From Actinomycetes bacterium (GTDB lineage Bacteria > Actinomycetota > Actinomycetes > Propionibacteriales > Nocardioidaceae), in NCBI GenBank assembly GCA_023460975.1, contig JAEWOG010000018.1:1-38423 (forward strand): 38,423 nucleotides of DNA, written 5' to 3'. Shown here in pieces: positions 1 through 7,702 of this stretch. Numbering within the stretch: the stretch's first letter is position 1; every line of letters begins with the position of its first letter. Below the pieces are notes generated by a model. That model was not told where the DNA came from. It made no database searches and was given only the letters and a program-made list of their open reading frames with translations. A program made the position numbers and the translations under genes.

Positions 1-195
1 CTGGTGGCCGGTGTGGGGCAACACCACGGGCGCCGGCTCTGGGGTGGGGGGGGACGTCTCGGCGCTCGCCGTGGGCTCGGCGGAGGGGGCCGCCTCCGGC
101 TCGTCGCCACCGCCGCACCCGGCCAGCAGGAGGGACGACAGGGCCACGGTGGCGATGATCGGACGAAGTCGGCGCACGGGGTTGCTCCAGTTCAT
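1..195 (-). CDS. Lipoprotein, N-terminal part only (cut by window edge)
   Basis: The first 65 codons read MNWSNPVRRLRPII followed by a hydrophobic stretch and the lipobox LLLAGC, with the lipidated cysteine at residue 27. This is a type II (lipoprotein) signal peptide. After the cysteine comes a Gly/Asp/Glu then Pro/Ser/Thr/Ala-rich linker, typical of a tether holding a domain off the membrane. The functional domain lies outside the window, so no role can be given. ATG at 195 is the only start preceding a full signal peptide; no strong Shine-Dalgarno is visible before it. It lies downstream of the NlpC/P60 gene on the same strand, 133 bp away, so it may be transcribed separately. Confidence 0.72.
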   Translation of the reverse strand, partial: MNWSNPVRRLRPIIATVALSSLLLAGCGGGDEPEAAPSAEPTASAETSPPTPEPAPVVLPHTGHQ

Positions 196-328
196 GGGGT
201 GTGTCGTGAGGCGCAGCCACGCCACGCGGCGTACTTGCGTTTCCGAGTGTGACAACCAGATCCACCCCGGCGGCGCAGGCGCGCCACACCGGGGCGATCA
301 GAGGTCGTGGGTGAGGGGTGCGGAGCGC

Positions 329-997
329 TCAGGCCCGGCGCAGACCGCTGCCGCTGGGACGCAGGGTCCCGGCGAACCACGAGCTGGTCCACGGCGTGGC
401 CACCTGCACCGAACTGCCCGAGCCCGGCGCGTGCACCATGACCGCGGCGCCGCGCTCCCAGCGCAGGAAGATCGCGGCGTGGTAGACGCCCGACCCCGAG
501 GTGAAGAACATCAGGTCGCCGGCGCGCATGCGGGACTTCGCGATGTGGCGGACCGCGCCCGCCTGGGCCGAGGACGTCCGGGGCACCGAGAAGCCGGCGC
601 GGCGGTAGCTGTAGTAGACGAGGCCCGAGCAGTCGAAGGCGTTCGGGCCGGCGGAGCCGTACGAGTAGGCGTCGCCGCGCTGGGCCATGGCCGTACGCAC
701 CGCGGACATGACGCGGTCATCGACGCGCTCGAACCGGCTCTTGCGCTTCGCGTCGTCCTTGTCCTTGCCGCCCTTGTTGCGGCCCTTCCGGTCCCCCTCG
801 GCCTGCTCAGGCACGGCCTGCTGGGCCTGGGTGGTCGTACGAGTCGGGGAAGTCGTGGGCACCGTGGCGTCGGGCGTCTCGACGGCGTGGGCGGGCAGGG
901 CAGCGCCAGCCAGAGCGGTCGCGCCGAGCAGCGCGACGCTGGCAGCACGACGGGCAAACGGGCGCACGCTGGCGCCAGTGCGAGTGGTCGCAGACAT
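329..997 (-). CDS. Secreted NlpC/P60 peptidoglycan endopeptidase
   Basis: A 222-residue exported cell-wall hydrolase expected to cut peptide stems of peptidoglycan outside the membrane. Residues 1 to about 38 form a Sec signal peptide ending in an AHA cleavage-type motif. A Thr/Gln-rich and Lys/Arg-rich linker follows to about residue 95, then the NlpC/P60 domain. The catalytic Cys is C123 in FDCSGLVYYSYRRAG, the His is H173 in VYHAAIF, and H189 in MVHAPG is the likely third residue. The ATG at 997 was chosen over an upstream frame because AGAAGGA lies just before it and the signal peptide starts there. The long leader carries a c-di-AMP riboswitch, so expression should respond to that nucleotide; this pairing is well known in actinobacterial wall hydrolases. 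Confidence 0.92.
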   Translation of the reverse strand: MSATTRTGASVRPFARRAASVALLGATALAGAALPAHAVETPDATVPTTSPTRTTTQAQQAVPEQAEGDRKGRNKGGKDKDDAKRKSRFERVDDRVMSAVRTAMAQRGDAYSYGSAGPNAFDCSGLVYYSYRRAGFSVPRTSSAQAGAVRHIAKSRMRAGDLMFFTSGSGVYHAAIFLRWERGAAVMVHAPGSGSSVQVATPWTSSWFAGTLRPSGSGLRRA

Positions 998-1012
998 GGG
1001 TGTTCCTTCTCT

Positions 1013-1183
1013 CCCACGCCTGTGAGGTGAGCTGTCGGGTTGGAGCTGGAAAGTGCTCCGCCGCGGTTGGGCGACTTCACCCCAAGCCGCGCGCAACGGC
1101 GCGGCAGTGGAACCTGTGGGTCCCCCACTCCTGCCCGAAAATCCTCAGATCGGGATCCCTCCCCGGGCGGACAGGACTCGGCG
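1013..1183 (-). ncRNA. c-di-AMP (ydaO/yuaA) riboswitch in the NlpC/P60 leader
   Basis: Read on the minus strand, this leader has the three hallmark blocks of the ydaO/yuaA riboswitch (RF00379 class) in order: GGGGGACCCA (1117-1126), CTTGGGGTGAA (1076-1086) and CCGACAGCTCACCTC (1024-1038), followed by the closing-stem segment CACAGGCG. Block spacing and the downstream wall-hydrolase gene both fit the actinobacterial examples. The aptamer ends about 15 nt before the start codon and overlaps the region leading to the RBS, so translational control is possible as well as transcriptional. The outer helix boundaries (1013, 1183) are approximate. Confidence 0.9.
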
Positions 1184-1298
1184 TTCCCGGGGGGTGGTCG
1201 TACAACGGGGGCACCCAAGGCGCCTCCCGGACCGCCAAAGACGGTAGGCAGGTCCCGGCCCCGATGTCCAACGCGGCGAGGCTCCACGACGTACGGCA

Positions 1299-1340
1299 AA
1301 GGGCCCGAACCAGTGGCGTTGCTCACTGGTCCAGGCCCTT
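1299..1340 (-). terminator. Hairpin terminator after the SDR gene
   Basis: An inverted repeat with outer arms AAGGGCC/GGCCCTT (1299-1305/1334-1340) and inner arms ACCAGTG/CACTGGT (1309-1315/1324-1330), separated by a 3-nt internal loop on each side. It sits 21 bp past the SDR stop codon. In minus-strand RNA it ends in CCCUUU, a short U run. Confidence 0.7.
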
Positions 1341-1361
1341 ATCAGGCGTGGTTCACGCTCG

Positions 1362-2126
1362 TCAGAGACGACCGCCACCGTCGACGTACAGCGTCTGGCC
1401 TGTGACGTACGACGCCTCGTCGCTGCACAGGAACGCGGCCGCCGCGGCGATGTCCTCGGGGAAACCGACGCGCTTGACGGGGTTCGCCTCGGCGTTGAGC
1501 TTGCGGAACTCCTCGACGTCCATCTTGAGGCGGGCCGCCGTCGCGTCAGTCATCTCGGTGGCGATGAAGCCGGGCGCGATCGCGTTGACGTTGATGCCGA
1601 ACGGGCCGAGCTCCATGCCGAGGGTGCGGGTGAAGCCCTGGATGCCCATCTTGGCGGCCGAGTAGTTGGCCTGCCCGCGGTTGCCCAGCGCGCTGATCGA
1701 GGACAGGTTGAGCACCTTGCCGTAGCGCTGCTCGACGAAGTGCACCTGAGCCGCCTTGGTCATGTTGAAGGCGCCCTTGAGGTGGACGTTCATCACGAGG
1801 TCCCAGTCGAGCTCGGTCATCTTGAACAGCAGGTTGTCGCGCGTGACGCCCGCGTTGTTGACGAGCACGTGGATGCCGCCGAGCTCCGCCACGACGCGCT
1901 CCACGGCAGCAGCCGCCGCAGCCGTGTCGGACACGTCGACGCCGATGCCGGTGGCCTTCGCGCCCTCGGTCAGCTCGAGACGGGCTGCGGCCTCAGCTGC
2001 GGCGCTCTCGTCGAGGTCCAGGATCGCGACGGACGCGCCCTCGGCAGCGAAGCGCTGGGCAGTACCGAAACCGATGCCGCGCGCGGCACCGGTGATGACG
2101 ACGACGCGGGAGTCATAACGACCCAT
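1362..2126 (-). CDS. SDR-family 3-oxoacyl-[ACP] reductase-like oxidoreductase
   Basis: A 254-residue classical short-chain dehydrogenase/reductase, most like FabG-type NAD(P)H-dependent ketoreductases acting on 3-oxoacyl thioesters. Visible motifs are the Rossmann glycine motif TGAARGIG (12-19), NNAG (90-93), and the catalytic residues S142, Y155 and K159 (YSAAK). The ending VTGQTLYVDGG is the usual C-terminal SDR signature. ATG at 2126 is supported by AAGGAG seven nucleotides upstream. It stands alone, flanked by a terminator, with no other fatty-acid genes nearby, so it may be an accessory reductase rather than the essential FabG. The substrate cannot be assigned from sequence. Confidence 0.87.
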   Translation of the reverse strand: MGRYDSRVVVITGAARGIGFGTAQRFAAEGASVAILDLDESAAAEAAARLELTEGAKATGIGVDVSDTAAAAAAVERVVAELGGIHVLVNNAGVTRDNLLFKMTELDWDLVMNVHLKGAFNMTKAAQVHFVEQRYGKVLNLSSISALGNRGQANYSAAKMGIQGFTRTLGMELGPFGINVNAIAPGFIATEMTDATAARLKMDVEEFRKLNAEANPVKRVGFPEDIAAAAAFLCSDEASYVTGQTLYVDGGGRL

Positions 2127-2211
2127 GGGAGTCTCCTTGCTTCTGGACGGGTGTTCACGTTCTGTGACGATGTCGAAACGAGCGTACCGACGCCCCCGCC
2201 CGGCCCGGGGC

Positions 2212-2226
2212 CTCGGGCTGCCCGAG
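2212..2226 (-). terminator. Weak hairpin after the HIT gene
   Basis: CTCGGG and CCCGAG (2212-2217/2221-2226) form a 6-bp GC stem with a 3-nt loop, 18 bp past the HIT stop codon, inside a very GC-rich stretch. There is no U tract. It may be a terminator or a composition effect. Confidence 0.3.
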
Positions 2227-2243
2227 AACGTGCCCTGCGGCGC

Positions 2244-2657
2244 TCAGGTCGCGGCTGCGCGCAACCGGGAGGCGTACTGCTCGGCCTCGCCGTCGGCGTA
2301 GGAGGTGCGCGGCCAGAAGAAGCCCCGCAGCCCGTCCCCCTTGGTGCGTGGCACGACGTGCAGGTGCAGGTGCGGCACCGACTGACTGACCACGTTGTTC
2401 ATCGCGACGAAGGAACCCTGCGCATCCAGAGCGTCCCGTACGGCTCCCGCGAGGCGCTGCGCGTGCGCGAGGAACGGGTCGCGCAGCGCGGCAGGCAACT
2501 CCAGCAGCGTCGGTACGTGGGAGCGCGGCACCAGCAGCACGTGACCCTTGAAGACCGGGCGCCGATCGAGGAAGGCGATGAAGTCGTCGTCGGCCACCAC
2601 CAGGTCTGCGGGCTCGCTCCCGGCGGCAATGCGGCAGAAGACGCACTCGGAGGCCAT
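2244..2657 (-). CDS. HIT-family (histidine triad) hydrolase
   Basis: A 137-residue HIT protein. The family hydrolyses nucleotide phosphoramidates, dinucleoside polyphosphates or similar small nucleotide conjugates in the cytosol. The triad HLHLHVV is at residues 96-100, with H100 the expected nucleophile. An N-terminal CVFC (5-8) matches the start of Hint-type proteins, and KGHVLLVPRSH (37-47) is the conserved strand before it. Length is normal. The start at 2657 has no Shine-Dalgarno but has a TAGCCT hexamer six bases upstream, suggesting a leaderless transcript. It is divergent from trpB2, 61 bp apart. The substrate is not predictable. Confidence 0.9.
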   Translation of the reverse strand: MASECVFCRIAAGSEPADLVVADDDFIAFLDRRPVFKGHVLLVPRSHVPTLLELPAALRDPFLAHAQRLAGAVRDALDAQGSFVAMNNVVSQSVPHLHLHVVPRTKGDGLRGFFWPRTSYADGEAEQYASRLRAAAT

Positions 2658-2663
2658 CTGGCA

Positions 2664-2669
2664 AGGCTA
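2664..2669 (-). promoter_or_regulatory. Candidate -10 box, HIT gene (leaderless)
   Basis: TAGCCT on the minus strand ends six bases before the ATG at 2657, which would place transcription initiation at or near the start codon. No Shine-Dalgarno is present and no convincing -35 is seen. Confidence 0.4.
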
Positions 2670-2706
2670 GCGGCGAGACTGACGCCCGCCGGGCGCAGCG
2701 CCGCAC

Positions 2707-2712
2707 TACGCT
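2707..2712 (+). promoter_or_regulatory. Candidate -10 box, trpB2 (leaderless)
   Basis: TACGCT ends six bases before the ATG at 2719, the spacing expected for a leaderless actinobacterial mRNA. No purine-rich RBS lies between the two. It mirrors the arrangement on the opposite strand for the HIT gene. Confidence 0.42.
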
Positions 2713-2718
2713 CCCGCC

Positions 2719-4074
2719 ATGAGCGACGACCAGGTCATGTACACCCTTGACGAGTCCGAGCAGGTCACCCACTGGTACAACATCGTGGCCGACCTGCCCA
2801 CTCCCCCGCCCCCGCCGCTGCACCCGGGCACCCACGAGCCGGTCGGCCCCGACGATCTCGCCGCGCTGTTCCCGATGGAACTGATCGCCCAGGAGGTCTC
2901 CACCGAGCGGTTCGTCGAGATCCCGGAGCCGGTCCGCGCGGTCTACCGCCAGTACCGCCCCAGCCCGCTCTACCGCGCCCGCAACTGGGAGAAGAAGCTC
3001 GGCACCCCGGCCCGCATCTACTTCAAGTACGAAGGCGTGTCCCCCGCCGGGTCGCACAAGACCAACACGTCGGTCCCGCAGGTCTACTACAACTCCCTGC
3101 ACGGCGTCACCAAGCTCACCACCGAGACGGGCGCCGGGCAGTGGGGCACGGCGCTGTCGTACGCCGCCTCCCTGTTCGGCCTGGAGTGCGAGGTGTGGCA
3201 GGTCGGGGCGTCGTTCGACGGCAAGCCGCAGCGCCGCACCCTCATCGAGGTCTTCGGGGGCACGGTGCACCGCTCCCCGAGCCGCCTCACCGAGTTCGGC
3301 CGCAGCCTCCCCGAGGGCCACCCCGGCTCGCTCGGCATCGCCATCTCCGAGGCCGTCGAGGTCGCCGCGCAGGACGAGAACGTCAAGTACGCGCTCGGCT
3401 CCGTGCTCAACCACGTCCTCCTGCACCAGACGATCGTCGGCGAGGAGGCGCTGCGCCAGCTGGCCAAGGCCGGCGAGTCCGGCGCCGACCTCGTCATCGG
3501 CTGCGCCGGCGGCGGGTCGAACCTCGCGGGGCTCACCTTCCCGTTCCTGCGCGAGAAACTGGCTGGCACCCAGGACCCGCGCATCATCGCCGTCGAGCCG
3601 ACCTCCTGCCCGACGCTGACGCGCGGCGAGTACCGCTACGACTTCGGCGACACCGCCGGCATGACGCCCCTGATGAAGATGTACACCCTCGGGCACGACT
3701 TCGTGCCGTCCCCGATCCACGCCGGTGGCCTGCGCTACCACGGCATGGCTCCCCTGGTCTCCCACGCGGTGCACGAGGGGCTCATCGAGGCCGTCGCGCT
3801 GCCCCAGACCGAGTGCTTCGAGGTCGCGCTGGAGTTCGCGCGGACCCAGGGCGTCGTCCCTGCCCCCGAGTCCTCCCACGCCCTGGCCCAGGCCAGGCGC
3901 GAGGCGCTCGCCGCGAAGGAGAGCGGTGAGGAGAAGGTCATCGTCATCGGCCTGTCCGGCCACGGCCTGCTCGAGCTCGGGGCGTACGACTCCTACCTCA
4001 ACGGTCGCCTCGACGACGACGAGTTCTCCGACTCCGAACTCGCCGCCTCGCTCGCCGGGGTTCCGCAGATCTGA
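2719..4074 (+). CDS. trpB: TrpB-like (TrpB2) PLP-dependent tryptophan synthase beta subunit
   Basis: A 451-residue fold-type II PLP enzyme of the TrpB2 class (longer than the usual ~400-residue TrpB1), which can join indole and serine to give tryptophan. The Schiff-base lysine is K114 in the TrpB2-type motif SPAGSHKTNTS. ETGAGQWG (136-143) and the phosphate-binding GGGSN (264-268) are intact, as is the C-terminal GLSGHG loop. No trpA, trpC or other pathway gene is nearby, so it is a stand-alone copy that probably salvages indole or backs up a canonical TrpAB elsewhere. ATG at 2719 has a -10-like TACGCT just upstream and no RBS, consistent with leaderless expression. Confidence 0.9.
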   Translation: MSDDQVMYTLDESEQVTHWYNIVADLPTPPPPPLHPGTHEPVGPDDLAALFPMELIAQEVSTERFVEIPEPVRAVYRQYRPSPLYRARNWEKKLGTPARIYFKYEGVSPAGSHKTNTSVPQVYYNSLHGVTKLTTETGAGQWGTALSYAASLFGLECEVWQVGASFDGKPQRRTLIEVFGGTVHRSPSRLTEFGRSLPEGHPGSLGIAISEAVEVAAQDENVKYALGSVLNHVLLHQTIVGEEALRQLAKAGESGADLVIGCAGGGSNLAGLTFPFLREKLAGTQDPRIIAVEPTSCPTLTRGEYRYDFGDTAGMTPLMKMYTLGHDFVPSPIHAGGLRYHGMAPLVSHAVHEGLIEAVALPQTECFEVALEFARTQGVVPAPESSHALAQARREALAAKESGEEKVIVIGLSGHGLLELGAYDSYLNGRLDDDEFSDSELAASLAGVPQI

Positions 4075-4122
4075 CCCCACCTCGCGTGGGTTGCCCCCTG
4101 CGTGTCGGCGTCCCATGCGTCG

Positions 4123-4152
4123 CAGGTTCCCCCGCATCTGCGGGGGAACCTG
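4123..4152. repeat. Perfect 13-bp inverted repeat, 4-nt loop
   Basis: CAGGTTCCCCCGC (4123-4135) and its exact complement (4140-4152) flank ATCT. It lies about 50 bp after the trpB2 stop and resembles a type I-E CRISPR repeat in its CCCCGC-loop-GCGGGG core, but only one copy exists. It may be a trpB2 terminator or a remnant mobile palindrome. Confidence 0.75.
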
Positions 4153-4162
4153 AACATCTCGG

Positions 4163-4207
4163 GGTGTGCACACCACTGGAAGTTCAGGACTCGCCCATGA
4201 AGTCCTG
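4163..4207. repeat. Two short palindromes in the trpB2-jetC gap
   Basis: GGTGTGCACACC (4163-4174) is a perfect 12-bp palindrome. CAGGACT/AGTCCTG (4185-4191/4201-4207) is a 7-bp inverted repeat with a 9-nt loop. Together with the hairpins on either side, nearly the whole 4123-4282 segment is palindromic. Confidence 0.6.
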
Positions 4208-4226
4208 CCCGTGCCGCCCAGTTGCG

Positions 4227-4282
4227 GTACGTACGACGAAGCCCGACCCCCATGCGGGGTCGGGCTTCGTTGTCGTACGTAC
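4227..4282. terminator. Long bidirectional hairpin between trpB2 and jetC
   Basis: The inner stem is 15 perfect base pairs (4236-4250/4256-4270, arms beginning ACGAAGCCCG) around a 5-nt loop. It is continued by GTACGTACG/CGTACGTAC (4227-4235/4274-4282) after a 3-nt bulge. It lies between two converging transcription units, 18 bp past the jetC stop codon, so a shared terminator is the simplest reading. Confidence 0.72.
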
Positions 4283-4300
4283 GGACGCGGCTCGGCGCGC

Positions 4301-7300
4301 TCAGTCGGCGCCGACGTCCTTCATCTCGACGACCCGGGACAGGTTGGTCTCGTGGTTCTTGAGGACGGCGAACATCTTGTCCATGTGCGGCTCAAGCGCG
4401 TTCACCTTGTCCTCGGGTGCACCGACGACGATCTGGAAGCCCAGCCCCTTCCACGCGTGCACCGCACGGCCAGCGAACTGGGCGTCCGCCTTGATGAACG
4501 CCTCGTCGAGGAAGACCGGCGCGAAGCGGGGGCGGGCCCGTTCCTCGTCGCCGAGCCGGAACCGCAGCGCTGCACCGATGATGAACGCGACCAGTTCCTG
4601 GGTTTCACCGCCACTCTTCTGCGCCAGGGTGCGGTAGTTGGACACGTGGGTGCCGTCGGGGCGCAGCCGCTCGGCGTACACCTCGACGTGACGCCGCACG
4701 TCGAGGAGCCGATCCCGGTCTGCACCCGGACGGGCCAAGGGGTCCTCGCGCCGGCGGATCTGGTTGATAAAGACCCGCAGCTGCTGGAAGCGCAGCTCGA
4801 GCGCCTCCTCCTCCATGGCCAGGGTGGTGTCGGCCGACAGCGTCCTCAGCTGACGCAGGAAGTCACTGACGTGGGCCGGCGCGAGAAGGCGCAGCCGCAT
4901 CCGCAGGCGGTCTCCGGTCGGGCCAAACGGCAGGCTCCGCAGGATCTCGTTGATCGGGTCGAGCCGGTCGGTGATCTCCTCGATGGCGGCACTCATCGCG
5001 CCGGCCAGTGGCACCAGGTCCTGACCCGACCACTCGGTGAGCCGCTCCTTCCACACCCCGCGTTGCTGCGGCAGGCCGGTCGCGGTGATCTCCTCGAGGA
5101 TCGTGAGGAAGTCACGCAGCGCATCAGGCGACGTCGACAGGTTGGGGTCGGGCCACTGGGACTTGTAGCTCTCGAAGATCCGCGTCAGCTCCGCGTCGAT
5201 GACCTCGACCATCTCGCGCGAGCTCTCGGAGTTCTCCCGCAGGCGCGCCTGCAGGCGACCCAGGTTGTTGGTGAACTCCGCGAGCGACCCCGCATCGCCC
5301 GGCCCCACCGCGTGGGCAAACTCCTCGTCGAGCTCAGCCGCCTGGACGTCGTCGAGCGTGATCCCAGCCTCGGTGAGACGGAAGATCTCGTCGTTCGTCT
5401 CGTCCTCATCGGTGACCAGATCGGCGAACTCCCGCTCCAGCGCATCGCGGCGGTCGCGCAGCCGTACGCGGTCCGTCGCCGCCTCCTCCACCTGGTCGGA
5501 CAGTCCCGCGATCTGCTCCTCGAGCGCACGCAGGGTGTCGTCCGAGTGCAGGATGGCGTCGCGGCGCTCCTCGAGGTCGCGTTGCCGCTCCCGCGCACCG
5601 GCCACGTCGACGTCCGCAAAACGGTACGTCCGCACGGCGTCGTGCGCGGACTTGAGGTAGTCGAGCTCAGCGAGCCGCGCATCCGCGACCTTCTGCGTGG
5701 CCTCCCAGTGGAGCAGGTCCGCTTCCACCCGCTCCAACGCGGCGTCGATCTCGGCCAGGGCATCGGCGTTGGAGAAGCCGATCACGTACTCGGAGGCGCC
5801 CCGACCGTGTGCCCCGCGTCGTCCCGACCTGGTCTGCCCCGACAGGGAGACCCGCAGCCCGTCACCCGCGAGATCACGAGCATCCTCCACGCACAGCGCG
5901 TTGCGTACGGGGTCGGCCAGGTGCCGGCGCACCCAGCCCGTGAACGGCGACGACTCGTCGTGGACGAGCTTGCCGGCGATGCGGGACGGGTCGGCCTCGG
6001 CCTCGTACGGCTCATGCATCGGGGCCGCGTGGAACGTGATGCGACGGTCGAACTGGACCAGATCGATCGCTGCGGAGAACTCCTCGAAGCGGTCCTCGGG
6101 CACCAGCATCTGCCTGGCGGTGCCGGCGAGCACGGTCTCGATCGCGAGACGCCACTGCTGGGAGTCGTCGCGGACGTCGATGAGTTCGGCGAGGAACGGC
6201 AGTTCCTTCACGTCGAGCCCGACCGCCTCGGCCGCCTCGCGCCGCATGCGGTCCAAGTAGCCGGGGACGCGCCCGGAGCGGCCCTCGAGCGAGGCCCGCT
6301 CGTTGCGCAGATCGCTGCGGCGCTGCTGGGGCGTCCAGGCTTCCCGCAGCACGCGGTCGCGCTCGGTGGCTGCCTCGGCCCGCTGGTCGTCGTAGTCGGC
6401 GAGGAAGTCCTCCGCGGCCGCAAGTGCCGACTCGAACCCCTCAGCCGTCGACAGGTCCGCGCCGAGGTGCCGCGTGCGATCGGTCAGGTCGTCGCGTCGA
6501 TCCTGGCGGTCCGCGACGCGCGCGCGCTCGACCTCGATCTCGGCCCCGAGCCGCTCGAGGGCCTCACCTCCGGACGCGCGGTGCTCGGTCCGGGTCCGTT
6601 CGAGATCGCGGTGCAGCGCCCCGTGACGCTCCTCGGCCGAGGCCAGATCGGAGGCAACCCGTGCCCGGGACTCCTTCACCTCGGCGACGGTGTCCGCGAC
6701 GATCGCGGCGCGGGTGCGCATCCGCCACAGGTGCAGCGGGGAGTCGCCACCCTTGGCCACCCCGTACGAGTCCAGCGCGTCCATGCGGCTCAGGGCGAGG
6801 CGCTTGCGCTGGTCGAGGTCCGGCACCGGCCCCAGCAGGCGCGCCTTGCGCTCAGCAGTGACGATTTCGTTGTAGCCGGACTCGAGGTAGTCGAAGTGCT
6901 CGATCGCCTGGTCGGCCGCCGCGAACGTGGCAGGCATCTCCAGGACGGTCTCCTTGTAGAGCTCATCAACCGTACGAATCGGTGCTCCGGCCTGTACGCG
7001 GGCCAGCATCCGCAGGGCCTTGGCTCCATCGCCTCCAGCGCCGATCCCGAGCCGGGCGAACAGCGTGTTCGCAAACGAGGCGTAGGTGTGGTGCACCTGC
7101 ACGTCGGCGACGAGCGAGCGCAGCACCCGCGGGTTGAACCGGTCGGCTGCCGCCGGCGCGAGGGTCCCCAGATCGAGCGCCCCGTCCAGGGTCGCCATGC
7201 GGGCGACGAGGTCCGCGGTGCGTACGGCCGTCTTGGGCACGTAGTAGATCCGCAGCGCGGTGAACCGCTGGTCGCGCTCGTCGACGAAGGTCGCCGCGAC

Positions 7301-7702
7301 GGCACCCCACGTGTCACTGCGCTGGCCGCGCAGGACCTTCAGCGTCTCCTTGCCGGTCTGCTCGTCGTGCGAGGAGTCCACGACGCCCCGCAGGTAGGTG
7401 AGCAGGGTGCGCTGGCCCTCGCTGCGGGCCCGCCCCACCGTGGCGTCGTTGGAGGCACCGTTGAACTTGGTGTCGGACGGCATGACGAGCGCCGTGTACG
7501 CGTCGAGCAGGGTCGACTTGCCCGAGCCCGAGTGACCGGACAGCAGGTTCGACGACGGGTGGAAGTCGACGCGCTTGACGCCGGAGAAGCCGCCCCAGTT
7601 GACGACCTGCAGCGACTCGATGCGCCACTGGCTCTCGGGCTGCGGAGCGGGCCGGTCCGCCTGCACCTGGACCTGCTCGCCGAACAACGTGGTCTCAGTC
7701 AT
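4301..7702 (-). CDS. jetC: JetC/MksB-like SMC-type ATPase (MukB/SbcC-like, Wadjet family)
   Basis: A 1133-residue SMC-like motor with head halves at both ends and long coiled coils between them. The Walker A GHSGSGKST is at 56-64, the ABC signature KSGGET at 1029-1034 and the Walker B VFLDEAF at 1063-1069. The family entraps and extrudes DNA loops with its kleisin (JetA) and KITE (JetB) partners; in full Wadjet systems this leads to cleavage of small circular DNA by JetD. ATG at 7702 overlaps the jetB stop by 8 nt, giving translational coupling, and is preferred to the Arg/Pro-rich upstream extension, which is jetB read in another frame. No jetD follows: only 226 bp separate its end from the convergent trpB2. 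An MksB role without a nuclease is the alternative. Confidence 0.88.
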   Translation of the reverse strand: MTETTLFGEQVQVQADRPAPQPESQWRIESLQVVNWGGFSGVKRVDFHPSSNLLSGHSGSGKSTLLDAYTALVMPSDTKFNGASNDATVGRARSEGQRTLLTYLRGVVDSSHDEQTGKETLKVLRGQRSDTWGAVAATFVDERDQRFTALRIYYVPKTAVRTADLVARMATLDGALDLGTLAPAAADRFNPRVLRSLVADVQVHHTYASFANTLFARLGIGAGGDGAKALRMLARVQAGAPIRTVDELYKETVLEMPATFAAADQAIEHFDYLESGYNEIVTAERKARLLGPVPDLDQRKRLALSRMDALDSYGVAKGGDSPLHLWRMRTRAAIVADTVAEVKESRARVASDLASAEERHGALHRDLERTRTEHRASGGEALERLGAEIEVERARVADRQDRRDDLTDRTRHLGADLSTAEGFESALAAAEDFLADYDDQRAEAATERDRVLREAWTPQQRRSDLRNERASLEGRSGRVPGYLDRMRREAAEAVGLDVKELPFLAELIDVRDDSQQWRLAIETVLAGTARQMLVPEDRFEEFSAAIDLVQFDRRITFHAAPMHEPYEAEADPSRIAGKLVHDESSPFTGWVRRHLADPVRNALCVEDARDLAGDGLRVSLSGQTRSGRRGAHGRGASEYVIGFSNADALAEIDAALERVEADLLHWEATQKVADARLAELDYLKSAHDAVRTYRFADVDVAGARERQRDLEERRDAILHSDDTLRALEEQIAGLSDQVEEAATDRVRLRDRRDALEREFADLVTDEDETNDEIFRLTEAGITLDDVQAAELDEEFAHAVGPGDAGSLAEFTNNLGRLQARLRENSESSREMVEVIDAELTRIFESYKSQWPDPNLSTSPDALRDFLTILEEITATGLPQQRGVWKERLTEWSGQDLVPLAGAMSAAIEEITDRLDPINEILRSLPFGPTGDRLRMRLRLLAPAHVSDFLRQLRTLSADTTLAMEEEALELRFQQLRVFINQIRRREDPLARPGADRDRLLDVRRHVEVYAERLRPDGTHVSNYRTLAQKSGGETQELVAFIIGAALRFRLGDEERARPRFAPVFLDEAFIKADAQFAGRAVHAWKGLGFQIVVGAPEDKVNALEPHMDKMFAVLKNHETNLSRVVEMKDVGAD

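Noticed and set aside
10..30. LPHTG, resembling a sortase motif, in the left-edge lipoprotein
   Set aside because: It lies in the linker only about 60 residues from the N-terminus and right at the window edge. Sortase motifs belong at the C-terminus, before a membrane helix, and none is visible.
4123..4152. Possible CRISPR repeat
   Set aside because: Only a single copy exists, with no spacer-repeat periodicity and no cas genes in the window; symmetry extends through the full 13-bp arms, which suits a terminator better.
2155..4176. A 673-codon minus-strand frame over the HIT and trpB2 genes
   Set aside because: It lies antisense to the well-supported trpB2 and out of frame with the HIT gene; the composition is low-complexity and no motif was found.
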